Of a stretch of DNA of 64,000 nt, positions 1-8,307 are shown piece after piece. The position numbers and the translations under genes were made by a program. This DNA is from Neisseria flavescens (GTDB lineage: Bacteria; Pseudomonadota; Gammaproteobacteria; Burkholderiales; Neisseriaceae). How positions within the stretch are numbered: position 1 is the stretch's first letter; every line of letters starts with the position of its first letter. The stretch spans positions 806,001 through 870,000 of the forward strand of contig NZ_CP039886.1 of assembly GCF_005221285.1 (NCBI RefSeq). Direction: 5' to 3'. A model generated the notes under the pieces. The model ran no database searches, was not told the origin of the DNA, and was given only the letters and a program-made list of their open reading frames with translations.

Positions 1-217
1 TACAATCGCCTCTTTGGGCATCAAAACATTGATTGATGCGAAAGTCGATTTGATGCAGCCGAAAAATTTGGTTATCGTCAGCTCCGTATTGACGACCGGT
101 ATCGGCGGCATGATTATCAAAGTAGGTACTTTGAGCTTCGCCGGTGTAGGTTTGTGCGCCGTATTGGCCATTATCCTGAACTGCGTTTTGCCCAATACAA
201 AATCAGAAGAAGCATAA
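1..217 (+). CDS. uraA: Uracil permease, C-terminal end (partial)
   Basis: This is the 3' end of a gene that begins before the window; the reading frame is open from base 2. The visible 71 or so residues include a hydrophobic stretch (LVIVSSVLTTGIGGMIIKVG, then SFAGVGLCAVLAIILNCVLP) and a short polar tail ending KSEEA. This matches the last membrane helices of NCS2-family uracil:proton symporters (UraA), which bring uracil across the inner membrane. A uptake-sequence terminator follows 20 bases after the stop. The family assignment comes from recognising the C-terminal sequence pattern; a xanthine permease of the same family is the alternative. Confidence 0.7.
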   Translation, partial: TIASLGIKTLIDAKVDLMQPKNLVIVSSVLTTGIGGMIIKVGTLSFAGVGLCAVLAIILNCVLPNTKSEEA

Positions 218-236
218 ATAGCTGGCTCATAAACTC

Positions 237-275
237 AAAGGCCGTCTGAAAATGAGATTTCAGACGGCCTTTTTA
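237..275 (+). terminator. Inverted AG-DUS terminator after uraA
   Basis: AAAGGCCGTCTGAAA pairs with TTTCAGACGGCCTTTTT across a short loop. The inverted pair of DNA uptake sequences followed by T residues is the usual neisserial intrinsic terminator and also serves DNA uptake. Confidence 0.85.
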
Positions 276-298
276 TTACGCTTTATACAATAAAAAAT

Positions 299-322
299 GC
301 CGGAGACTTAATCATCTCCGGC
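299..322. terminator. Terminator hairpin of the 4.5S RNA gene
   Basis: GCCGGAGA pairs with TCTCCGGC around an 8-base loop, flanked by A and T runs on both sides so it can act in either direction. It lies directly downstream of the minus-strand SRP RNA gene. Confidence 0.7.
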
Positions 323-335
323 ATTTTTGAATAAG

Positions 336-432
336 GTGGCGAGCCGAACCCCCGGCACTGGCTCATCAGAGTGGGCTGCTGGCTTCCGCCCCTGACCCGG
401 TGTTCCGAATTACCATGCGGGGAGACCCGCCA
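336..432 (-). ncRNA. ffs: 4.5S / signal recognition particle RNA (small bacterial type)
   Basis: Read on the minus strand, the sequence runs GGCGGGTCTCCCCGCA, then the conserved apical SRP loop region GGTCAGGGGCGGAAGCCAGCAGCC, and closes with a strand complementary to the start (GGCTCGCC). The GGTCAGG/GGAAG/AGCAGCC arrangement is the Ffh-binding domain of bacterial SRP RNA. The RNA pairs with Ffh to target nascent membrane proteins to FtsY and the Sec translocon. A sigma-70-like promoter lies just upstream and a hairpin terminator just downstream. The exact ends are estimated from the outer helix. Confidence 0.88.
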
Positions 433-444
433 TAGAAGAAACGC

Positions 445-472
445 ATTATAGCGGTTTTACAGAAAAACTCAA
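445..472 (-). promoter_or_regulatory. Sigma-70-type promoter of ffs
   Basis: On the minus strand: -35 TTGAGT, 16-base spacer, -10 TATAAT, with the RNA expected to start 6-8 bases later, close to the mature 5' end of the SRP RNA. Confidence 0.65.
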
Positions 473-691
473 GCGATAAAATCTATCAGGCCGTCTGAAA
501 ACCATTTACACGACAAGATTGTAAACAATATTACCGAGTTGCAAATCATTCCCATTGAGATGTTTATCGTCTTTTCCGTTGAAAAATATCGAAAATTACA
601 CTACATTAACACTTTACGCCATCAAGAAGAAATTGCATTTTTCAGACGGCCTTTAATATAAAAACATTACATCCATCAACGGAACACAACC

Positions 692-3600
692 ATGACCACG
701 ACTACCGCCCCGCAGCGTATTCGGGAAATCCCCTACAACTATACTTCTTATACCGACCGCGAAATCGTCATCCGATTATTGGGCGACGAGGCGTGGCAAA
801 TCCTGCAAGACTTGCGCGGACAGCGTAAAACCGGGCGTTCAGCACGAATGCTGTTTGAAGTATTGGGCGATATTTGGGTGGTCGTGCGCAATCCGTATCT
901 GGTCGATGATTTGCTGGAGCATCCGAAACGCCGCGCCGCGCTGGTGCGGGAAATGCGCCACCGCCTGAACGAAATCCGCAAACGCCGCGACGACAATCAG
1001 CAAGTGGATGTCTTGGTTGCCGCAGCAGAAAAAGCAGTCGAGCGTTTTGATAGTAGTTTTGATGAAACCATCCAAAAACGCCATCAGATTTTGGAACGCT
1101 TAAGCAAAATCACCAAGCCGCACAACATCATGTTTGACGGATTGGCTCGCGTAACACACGTTACCGATGCAACCGACTGGCGCGTAGAGTATCCGTTTGT
1201 TGTCGTCAATCCTGATACCGAAGCAGAGATCGCGCCTTTGGTCCGCACCTTAATCGAATTGGACTTGGTCATTATCCCGCGCGGCGGCGGCACGGGTTAT
1301 ACCGGCGGCGCCGTGCCTTTGGATGCGAACAGCGCGGTCATCAATACGGAAAAGCTGGACAAGCATCGCGGCGTCGAATTTGTCGAACTGGCGGGCTTGG
1401 ACGGCAAACATCCGATTATCCATTGCGGCGCGGGCGTGGTAACCCGCCGAGTAGAAGAAACCGCGCATCAGGCAGGTTTGGTGTTCGCCGTTGATCCAAC
1501 TTCCGCCGATGCGTCTTGCGTGGGTGGTAATGTGGCGATGAACGCAGGCGGTAAAAAAGCCGTACTGTGGGGTACTGCCTTGGACAACCTCGCCTACTGG
1601 AACATGGTCAATCCTCAAGGCGAATGGCTGCGTATCGAACGCGTGTGCCACAATTTTGGCAAAATCCACGATGAAGAAATCGCCTTGTTTGACGTACATA
1701 CATTGGATTCAGACGGCCGCAATATCGTCAATACCAAACGTTTGGAAATCCCCGGCCACAAATTCCGCAAAGTTGGTTTGGGCAAAGACGTTACCGACAA
1801 ATTCTTGAGCGGCCTGCCCGGCGTGCAGAAAGAAGGCACGGACGGCATCATCACCAGCGTCGCCTTCGTGTTGCACAAAATGCCGAAATACACGCGCACC
1901 GTGTGTATGGAGTTTTTCGGCACGGTCGCCACCGCCACGCCGTCCATCGTCGAAATCCGCGATTTCCTGCTCGCCCACGACAGCGTACGTCTGGCGGGTT
2001 TGGAACATTTGGACTGGCGTTATGTCCGCGCCGTCGGCTACGCCACCAAAGCAGCGGGTAAAGGACGTCCGAAAATGGTCTTGCTGGCGGACGTGGTTTC
2101 AGACGACGAAGCCGCCGTGCAGGCAGCCGCCGAACACATCTGCGAACTCGCCCGCGCCCGCGACGGCGAAGGCTTTATCGCCGTGTCGCCCGAAGCGCGC
2201 AAAACCTTCTGGCTCGACCGCAGCCGCACCGCCGCCATCGCCAAACACACCAACGCCTTTAAAATCAACGAAGACGTGGTGATTCCGCTGGAGCGGCTGG
2301 GCGAGTATTCAGACGGTATCGAGCGCATCAACATCGAGCTTTCCATTCAAAACAAACTCAAACTCTGTGCTGAATTAGAGCAATATCTTTCGGGCAAACT
2401 CCCCATCGACAAAATGGGTACGGACCTGCCGACCGCCGAACTGTTGGGCGAACGCGGCAAACACGCCCTGGCCCACGTTTCCGCCGTCAAAGCGCGTTGG
2501 GAATGGCTGCTTGCCAATTTGGACACGCCGCTTGCCGACTACAAAGCCCGCTACGGTGCAGCCGTCCACGCCGCGCCCGAAGCCAAAGACAATGAAAGCT
2601 GCTTTACCGCATTCCGCGATTTCCGCCTGCGCGTGTCTGTCAAAGCAGACGTAATGAAGCCGCTTTCTGAAATCTTCAGCGGCAAAACCGACACCAAAAT
2701 CATCGAAGGCTTGGGCAAAATCCACGCCAAAACCGTGCGCGGCAGAGTCTTTGTCGCCCTGCATATGCACGCCGGCGACGGCAATGTCCACACCAATATC
2801 CCCGTCAATTCAGACGATGCCGAAATGCTTCAGACGGCATACCGTTCTGTGGAACGCATTATGAAAATCGCCCGTTCGCTTAACGGCGTGATTTCCGGCG
2901 AACACGGCATCGGCATTACCAAGCTCGAATTTTTAAGCGACGAAGAAATGCAGCCGTTTTGGGACTACAAAAACCAAGTCGATCCCAAACACACCTTCAA
3001 CCGCCACAAACTGATGAAAGGCTCGGACCTGCGCAACGCCTATACGCCGTCTTTCGAGCTTTTGGGCGCGGAATCGCTGATTATGGAAAAATCAGACCTC
3101 GGCACGATTGCCGATTCCGTCAAAGACTGCCTGCGCTGCGGCAAATGCAAACCCGTCTGCTCCACCCACGTTCCGCGTGCCAACCTGCTGTACAGCCCGC
3201 GCAACAAAATCCTCGGCGTGGGGCTCTTGACCGAAGCCTTTTTATACGAAGAACAAACCCGTCGCGGCGTTTCCGTCAAACATTTTGAAGAACTGGCAGA
3301 CATCGGCGACCACTGCACCGTGTGCCACCGCTGCGTCAAACCCTGCCCCGTCAATATCGACTTCGGCGACGTAACCGTAGCCGTCCGCAACTACCTTGCC
3401 GATTCCGGCCACAAACGCTTTGCGCCGGCAGCTTCAATGGGTATGGCATTCCTAAACGCGACCGGCCCGAAAACCATTAAAGCCCTACGTGCCGCGATGA
3501 TACAAACCGGCTTCCCCGCGCAGAATTTCGCCTACAAAATCGGCAAACTGCTGCCCGTCGGCACGAAAAAGCAAAAAGCCGAACCCAAGGCAACCGTCGG

Positions 3601-4525
3601 CAAAGCCCCGATTAAAGAACAAATTATCCACTTCATCAACCGTCCGCTGCCCAAAAACGTGCCTGCCAAAACACCGCGCTCCTTATTGGGCATCGAAGAC
3701 GACAAAAGCATCCCCATCATCCGCAATCCTGCCGCACCCGAAGATGCCGAAGCCGTGTTCTACTTCCCCGGCTGCGGTTCGGAGCGTCTGTTCAGCCAAA
3801 TCGGGCTTGCCGTCCAAGCCATGCTCTGGCACGTCGGCGTACAAACCGTCCTGCCGCCCGGCTATATGTGTTGCGGCTATCCGCAAGACGCGGGCGGCAA
3901 TAAGGCAAAAGCCGAAGAAATGAGCACCAACAACCGCGTGGCTTTCCACCGTATGGCGAACACCCTCAACTACCTCGACATCAAAACCGTCGTCGTCAGT
4001 TGCGGCACTTGTTACGACCAGCTCGAAAAATACCGCTTTGAAGAAATCTTCCCCGGCTGCCGCATCATCGACATCCACGAATACCTGCTCGAAAAAGGCG
4101 TGAAACTCGACGGCGTGAAAGGTCAGCAATACCTCTACCACGACCCCTGCCACACCCCGATTAAAACCATGAACGCCACCCAAATGGCAAGTAGCCTGAT
4201 GGGGCAGAAAGTCGTCTTAAGCGACCGCTGCTGCGGCGAATCCGGCATGTTCGCCGTCAAACGCCCCGACATCGCCACACAGGTCAAGTTCCGCAAACAA
4301 GAGGAAATTGAGAAAAACCTCAAAGAGCTGCCGCAGGGCGAACCCGTCAAAATGCTCACCTCCTGCCCCGCCTGCCTGCAAGGCCTGAGCCGCTATGCCG
4401 ACGACAACAATATGCCCGCCGACTACATCGTTATCGAAATGGCGAAACACATCCTCGGCGAAAACTGGCTGGATGAGTTTGTAAAAAAAGCCAATAACGG
4501 CGGCGTAGAAAAAGTATTGCTCTAA
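692..4525 (+). CDS. Fused FAD-linked oxidase / Fe-S heterodisulfide-type dehydrogenase, probable D-lactate or 2-hydroxyacid dehydrogenase
   Basis: A 1277-residue fusion. The N-terminal ~110 residues match a conserved leader seen in this family (DUF3683-like). A GlcD/Dld-type FAD domain follows (IIPRGGGTGYTGGAVPL around residue 195; HAGDGNVHTNIP and SGEHGIGITK in the cap domain, about 690-740). Then come two ferredoxin-type cluster motifs (CLRCGKCKPVC near 813; CTVCHRCVKPCP near 875) and two CCG domains (YFPGCGSERLF/CCGYPQDAGG near 1025-1065; HDPCHTPIK/CCGESGMF near 1150-1175). Family knowledge: such proteins oxidise D-2-hydroxyacids and pass electrons to quinone. It converges on the L-lactate lutACB operon, which favours lactate as substrate, but the substrate is an inference. 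The start codon follows CAACGGAACACAACC. Confidence 0.8.
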   Translation: MTTTTAPQRIREIPYNYTSYTDREIVIRLLGDEAWQILQDLRGQRKTGRSARMLFEVLGDIWVVVRNPYLVDDLLEHPKRRAALVREMRHRLNEIRKRRDDNQQVDVLVAAAEKAVERFDSSFDETIQKRHQILERLSKITKPHNIMFDGLARVTHVTDATDWRVEYPFVVVNPDTEAEIAPLVRTLIELDLVIIPRGGGTGYTGGAVPLDANSAVINTEKLDKHRGVEFVELAGLDGKHPIIHCGAGVVTRRVEETAHQAGLVFAVDPTSADASCVGGNVAMNAGGKKAVLWGTALDNLAYWNMVNPQGEWLRIERVCHNFGKIHDEEIALFDVHTLDSDGRNIVNTKRLEIPGHKFRKVGLGKDVTDKFLSGLPGVQKEGTDGIITSVAFVLHKMPKYTRTVCMEFFGTVATATPSIVEIRDFLLAHDSVRLAGLEHLDWRYVRAVGYATKAAGKGRPKMVLLADVVSDDEAAVQAAAEHICELARARDGEGFIAVSPEARKTFWLDRSRTAAIAKHTNAFKINEDVVIPLERLGEYSDGIERINIELSIQNKLKLCAELEQYLSGKLPIDKMGTDLPTAELLGERGKHALAHVSAVKARWEWLLANLDTPLADYKARYGAAVHAAPEAKDNESCFTAFRDFRLRVSVKADVMKPLSEIFSGKTDTKIIEGLGKIHAKTVRGRVFVALHMHAGDGNVHTNIPVNSDDAEMLQTAYRSVERIMKIARSLNGVISGEHGIGITKLEFLSDEEMQPFWDYKNQVDPKHTFNRHKLMKGSDLRNAYTPSFELLGAESLIMEKSDLGTIADSVKDCLRCGKCKPVCSTHVPRANLLYSPRNKILGVGLLTEAFLYEEQTRRGVSVKHFEELADIGDHCTVCHRCVKPCPVNIDFGDVTVAVRNYLADSGHKRFAPAASMGMAFLNATGPKTIKALRAAMIQTGFPAQNFAYKIGKLLPVGTKKQKAEPKATVGKAPIKEQIIHFINRPLPKNVPAKTPRSLLGIEDDKSIPIIRNPAAPEDAEAVFYFPGCGSERLFSQIGLAVQAMLWHVGVQTVLPPGYMCCGYPQDAGGNKAKAEEMSTNNRVAFHRMANTLNYLDIKTVVVSCGTCYDQLEKYRFEEIFPGCRIIDIHEYLLEKGVKLDGVKGQQYLYHDPCHTPIKTMNATQMASSLMGQKVVLSDRCCGESGMFAVKRPDIATQVKFRKQEEIEKNLKELPQGEPVKMLTSCPACLQGLSRYADDNNMPADYIVIEMAKHILGENWLDEFVKKANNGGVEKVLL

Positions 4526-4554
4526 GGACTTAGACAAAAACTTTTGGCTGTAAT

Positions 4555-4590
4555 AAAGGCCGTCTGAAAATCTTTCAGACGGCCTTTTTA
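4555..4590. terminator. Inverted AG-DUS terminator between the dehydrogenase and lutB
   Basis: AAAGGCCGTCTGAAA and TTTCAGACGGCCTTTTT form a stem with a very short loop. It terminates the plus-strand dehydrogenase gene. Confidence 0.85.
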
Positions 4591-4668
4591 TTCAAAAGAA
4601 TCAAGATAAAATAATCAAATCAAACGCCTTTACAAATAGCGATGCCACACCAGCAGCATTCAATAAAA

Positions 4669-4702
4669 ATAAAACCTGAGGCCTTTTATTCCTCAGGTTT
4701 TA
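4669..4702. terminator. Hairpin terminator of the lut operon
   Basis: AAAACCTGAGG and CCTCAGGTTTT pair around a 9-base loop, with A/T runs outside. It lies directly after the lutB stop codon on the minus strand and contains no uptake sequence. Confidence 0.75.
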
Positions 4703-4713
4703 TTTATCAAGCC

Positions 4714-6165
4714 TTATGCTTTTTCGTTCTGGAGTTTCTCTGCCATCAGTTGATGCAGCGTTTTCTTAGCCGGTTTCATCGGAACACGGTTATCCGTCCA
4801 GCCCAACTGCTTGCTAGGCGTCAATGCACGGAATTTAGAGGCTGTCCAACCGAATGCACGGTAAGCTTTACTGCCGCTGAAAATACCGTCAAACGTACGC
4901 CACGCCATTTGTTCGCCGAAAGTATGCGATGCGCCTTGACCGCGGATAGGATGCGGAACAATTTCTGTTGGCGAACGTTGTGCTTCAACACGCAGACGTT
5001 GCATTTGTTCGGTAATCGGAATGCGTACCGGACAAACCTCAACACAGGCACCACACATGGTACACGCAGTCGGCAGATCGCGTGTCGCATCCAAGCCCAA
5101 CAAATGCGGAGAGATAATCTCGCCAATCGGGCCGGGATAAGTTGTACCGTAAGCCGCGCCACCGATACGGGTATAAACCGGGCAGTGGTTCATACACGCA
5201 CCGCAACGGATACATTGCAAAGTACGGCGCATTTGATCTTCTGCATACGCTTGGCTACGGCCGTTATCAAGCAGTACCAGGTGCATTTCTTGAGGGCCGT
5301 CCAGCTCTTCGCTACGGCGAGGGCCGGTAATCATATTGAAATAAGTGGTAATGTTCTGACCGATGGCGGAGCGTGGCAACAGGCTGTACAAAGGCGGAAC
5401 ATCCGACAGCTTCGCAACCACTTTTTCAATACCGGTAATGGCAATGTGCACAGGCGGTATAGTGGTACTCAAGCGGCCGTTGCCTTCGTTTTCAACCAGA
5501 CACAAAGTGCCCGTTTCAGCAACGGCAAAGTTCACACCGCTCAAACCGACATCAGCAGTGCTGTAAATATCGCGCAAGGCTTTACGCGCAAATCCGGTCA
5601 GTTGGTCTACATCGTCTGTCAACGGCGTGCCGAGGTTTTGATGGAAAAGCTCGCTAACCTGCTCTTTGGTCTTGTGAATGGCAGGCATCACGATATGGGT
5701 TGGTTTCTCGCCGGCCATTTGAACGATAAACTCGCCCAAGTCGCTCTCAACCGCTTTAATGCCTTGGTCTTGCAGATAATGGTTCAGCTCAATCTCTTCG
5801 CTGACCATAGATTTACCTTTCACCATCAGCTTGCCGCTTTTATCGGTAATGATGTTGTGAATGATTTGGCAGGCTTCGGCAGAGGTTTCCGCCCAGTGGA
5901 CTTTAACGCCCAGCTTGGTCAGATTTTCTTCCAGCTGTTCCAGCAATACAGGCAATTTGGACAACGAACGTTGACGGACATGCTCACACAAGTCACGCAG
6001 GCTTTGCAGCTCTTCTTCATCTGTCAAAACGGCTTTGCGCTTAGTCATCAGCATATCCATCGCTGTACGCAAGCTTTTACGCAGAGGCTTGTCTTGCAAA
6101 GAAATCGCAGCGTTTTGCTTGAATGTTTCCGGCTTCATATGGAATTTAATGGTTTGGGAACTCAT
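4714..6165 (-). CDS. lutB: L-lactate utilisation iron-sulfur protein LutB
   Basis: 483 residues with an LUD domain followed by two 4Fe-4S motifs, CIRCGACMNHCPVY and CTMCGACVEVCPVR, and a C-terminal LutB-type tail. In Bacillus subtilis LutABC together oxidise L-lactate to pyruvate, LutB being the central electron-transfer subunit; neisserial LutACB is known as an alternative L-lactate dehydrogenase. The gene is last in lutA-lutC-lutB, its start overlapping the lutC stop by 4 bases (ATGA), so the three are translationally coupled. A long open frame on the opposite strand is a composition artefact. Confidence 0.92.
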   Translation of the reverse strand: MSSQTIKFHMKPETFKQNAAISLQDKPLRKSLRTAMDMLMTKRKAVLTDEEELQSLRDLCEHVRQRSLSKLPVLLEQLEENLTKLGVKVHWAETSAEACQIIHNIITDKSGKLMVKGKSMVSEEIELNHYLQDQGIKAVESDLGEFIVQMAGEKPTHIVMPAIHKTKEQVSELFHQNLGTPLTDDVDQLTGFARKALRDIYSTADVGLSGVNFAVAETGTLCLVENEGNGRLSTTIPPVHIAITGIEKVVAKLSDVPPLYSLLPRSAIGQNITTYFNMITGPRRSEELDGPQEMHLVLLDNGRSQAYAEDQMRRTLQCIRCGACMNHCPVYTRIGGAAYGTTYPGPIGEIISPHLLGLDATRDLPTACTMCGACVEVCPVRIPITEQMQRLRVEAQRSPTEIVPHPIRGQGASHTFGEQMAWRTFDGIFSGSKAYRAFGWTASKFRALTPSKQLGWTDNRVPMKPAKKTLHQLMAEKLQNEKA

Positions 6166-6863
6166 GCTTTTTCCTCCAAATCGGCAGGGGAAATATGATC
6201 AGGCAGAACGGCCAAAACCACCAAATCGCGCGGGCCGTGTGCACCATAGGCCAAAGTCAATTGAATATCGGCAGTCTTAGACGGGCCGGAAATCAAAATA
6301 ACGTTAGTAGGCATGCCTTTTTCTACCAGTTTTTCGCCTTCAACAGCATTATGGAATTCGTTGTACATTTTGCTGGTGTCAAACAGGCAGAAATGCACGG
6401 GCGGAACCAAACTCAGACTGCGCGGCTCGACAGGGCTGGACTCCAGCATAATCGTGCCGGTACGGGCAATACCGCATTTAGAACCGCTAAAACCAGCCTC
6501 GATATCGGTAAAGAATTCGTTTTTCCAATCGTCGATTTTTCGCTCAAAACCACGAGGTTCAATATTGGTATCAGCCAAAGCTGCACGGGCCAGCTGACCA
6601 TGTTCTGTTTCCAATGGGAGCAGAATATTTTTCAAGCCTTTACCTTCGGCTGCTTGACGGAATACTTGCGGCCAGTTGGATTTGGTAACCCAATAAATTT
6701 CAGTTTTGACGGCACGCATGGCAGCCGCCCAATGTTTCAAACGCTCGACATCGTTTGCCCAAGAAACACCCATTTCACGGTAATAATCGAAAACAGGTGG
6801 CTCTTCCATCGGCAAGGCATCGGCTTTTTTCAATTTTGCTAAAATATTTTCGCGCGCGCTCAT
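6162..6863 (-). CDS. lutC: L-lactate utilisation protein LutC (LUD domain)
   Basis: 233 residues matching the LUD/YkgG family, with the conserved segments CGIARTGTIMLESSP and ISGPSKTADIQLTLAYGAHGPRDL near the C-terminus. LutC is a subunit of the LutACB L-lactate dehydrogenase and is needed for activity although it carries no cluster motif. It sits between lutA and lutB with 4-base overlaps on both sides, consistent with stoichiometric synthesis. The gene order lutA-lutC-lutB is the usual neisserial order. Confidence 0.9.
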   Translation of the reverse strand: MSARENILAKLKKADALPMEEPPVFDYYREMGVSWANDVERLKHWAAAMRAVKTEIYWVTKSNWPQVFRQAAEGKGLKNILLPLETEHGQLARAALADTNIEPRGFERKIDDWKNEFFTDIEAGFSGSKCGIARTGTIMLESSPVEPRSLSLVPPVHFCLFDTSKMYNEFHNAVEGEKLVEKGMPTNVILISGPSKTADIQLTLAYGAHGPRDLVVLAVLPDHISPADLEEKA

Positions 6864-7639
6864 GCTTTACCTCCGGTACGTTCCAACAGGAAAGATGCAA
6901 TATGTTTCGGACGTGGCATATTGGGTTCGTCTTTGGCAATTTTGCCGCCGATATTCATCATGCAGCCGCAGTCCGCACTGATGATTTCAGTTGCGCCTGT
7001 TTCTTTTAAGGCTGCGACTTTGTCGGTTACCATCGCGCCGGAAATATCGGCCTGTTTCACAGAGAATGTACCGCCAAAACCGCAGCACTCGCTTTCATGG
7101 TCGTGAACGATACGTTCAACATTTTCCATGCCGTCAATCAACTGCCAGCCTGACAAATGGACATTCATCTCACGACGCGCCGCGCAAGAAGTATGAACGG
7201 CCACTTTAACCGACTCGCCTTTATCTTCAGGTTTGTAACCAATCGCCAGCAGGAAGTGGGTAAATTCAATAATACGGTTGGCGCAATCAATGGCTTTTTG
7301 CTCGTACTCGGTACCTTTGAACAGAGTCGGCCAGTGGTGTTTCATCATGCCGCCGCAAGAACCGGAAGGCACGACAATCGGCCAATTTTCAGGGAATAAA
7401 TCCAGTTGCGCTTTGGCAACATCAAAGGCTTCTTTAGGATGGCCTGACGAATAGGCAGGTTGACCGCAGCAGCTTTGTTCCATCGGATAATGGATACGGA
7501 TGCCCTGTTGTTCAATTAACGTGATGGCATCCATGCCTGCTTCGGGCATGAAAAGGTCGAGAACGCAAGTACCGAAGAAATAAGCATCGGTTGGCTTGCT
7601 GTCGAATACGGTGATTTGTGGTGGTTTGATTGCGCTCAT
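6860..7639 (-). CDS. lutA: L-lactate utilisation Fe-S protein LutA (two CCG domains)
   Basis: 259 residues with the two cysteine-rich CCG signatures of the LutA/GlpC/HdrB group: CCGQPAYSSGH with SCGGMMKHHWP in the first half, and HTSCAARREM with CCGFGGTFSVK in the second. It is the first gene of the lut operon and starts at ATGAGCGCAATCAAACC. The 668-base upstream region, shared with the divergent amylosucrase gene, should hold its promoter. Function: cluster-binding subunit of membrane-associated L-lactate oxidation feeding the respiratory chain (family knowledge). Confidence 0.9.
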   Translation of the reverse strand: MSAIKPPQITVFDSKPTDAYFFGTCVLDLFMPEAGMDAITLIEQQGIRIHYPMEQSCCGQPAYSSGHPKEAFDVAKAQLDLFPENWPIVVPSGSCGGMMKHHWPTLFKGTEYEQKAIDCANRIIEFTHFLLAIGYKPEDKGESVKVAVHTSCAARREMNVHLSGWQLIDGMENVERIVHDHESECCGFGGTFSVKQADISGAMVTDKVAALKETGATEIISADCGCMMNIGGKIAKDEPNMPRPKHIASFLLERTGGKA

Positions 7640-8307
7640 TTTTTTGGAACGGGATAACCCATTTTCTTGTGTAAAAATAAGATGGATACTTTAAGTAATT
7701 GCTTGTAATGGGTCAAGTCTAATTTTAAAAAATAATATTAAAAAAGCATGACAAACCAGACAAATACCTTTCCCTTATTGACTTGATAATCTATATAATA
7801 ACCACTATCAATAAGAAACCTTATGGATTCATTTTTTAATAAATGAAATTCAACTATTCCCTCTCTCTTCAAAACACAATAACTGCCTCTTTATAGAATC
7901 TTGATTTACATCAGAAGTCATGAACTTAATCTCTATGACTCATTTTTAAACAAAATAAGCAACCCGTTATGCTGTACATATGTTTCAGACGGCCATACTT
8001 GGCATAAAATGATGTCTAAGACAATAAAAATAAAAGCTTTTCTCACAAGACTCAGGCCGTCTGAAAGATAAGTTCGTCAAAAGGCCGCTTTCCATATACT
8101 CAATCCTACTTTTAATCAAAATCAAACACTTGAAAAATCATCATCCCTAACCTTGAAAACCCTATGCACACTCAAGCACTTCCAGTATCATTGAGACAGT
8201 TTCTTGACGCAAAATTACAATCTTAGCCGCCCACAATCGGCATGGATTTGCAAAAGAAGTGAAACCAAGCTTCAAAACAATTTCACCTTAACTTCGGAGT
8301 AGGCATT
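7640..8307. promoter_or_regulatory. Divergent intergenic region lutA / amylosucrase, with FNR-like site
   Basis: AT-rich non-coding DNA between two divergent genes. A site TTGAT-TTAC-ATCAG at 7901-7914 matches the FNR consensus (TTGAT-N4-ATCAA) in 9 of 10 fixed positions. A single uptake sequence on each strand (around 7984 and 8055) frames the middle. The amylosucrase start is preceded by CGGAG. I see no coding sequence or RNA gene here. Regulation by FNR is only suggested by the motif; the distance to either start (about 260 and 400 bases) is long. Confidence 0.35.

Noticed and set aside
237..275. Inverted AGGCCGTCTGAA pairs as a novel repeat family
   Set aside because: These are the well-known neisserial DNA uptake sequences acting as terminators and occur throughout the window.
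4642..6198. 518-codon open frame on the plus strand opposite lutB
   Set aside because: It lies antisense to an unambiguous lutB, has no family resemblance and arises from neisserial codon composition.
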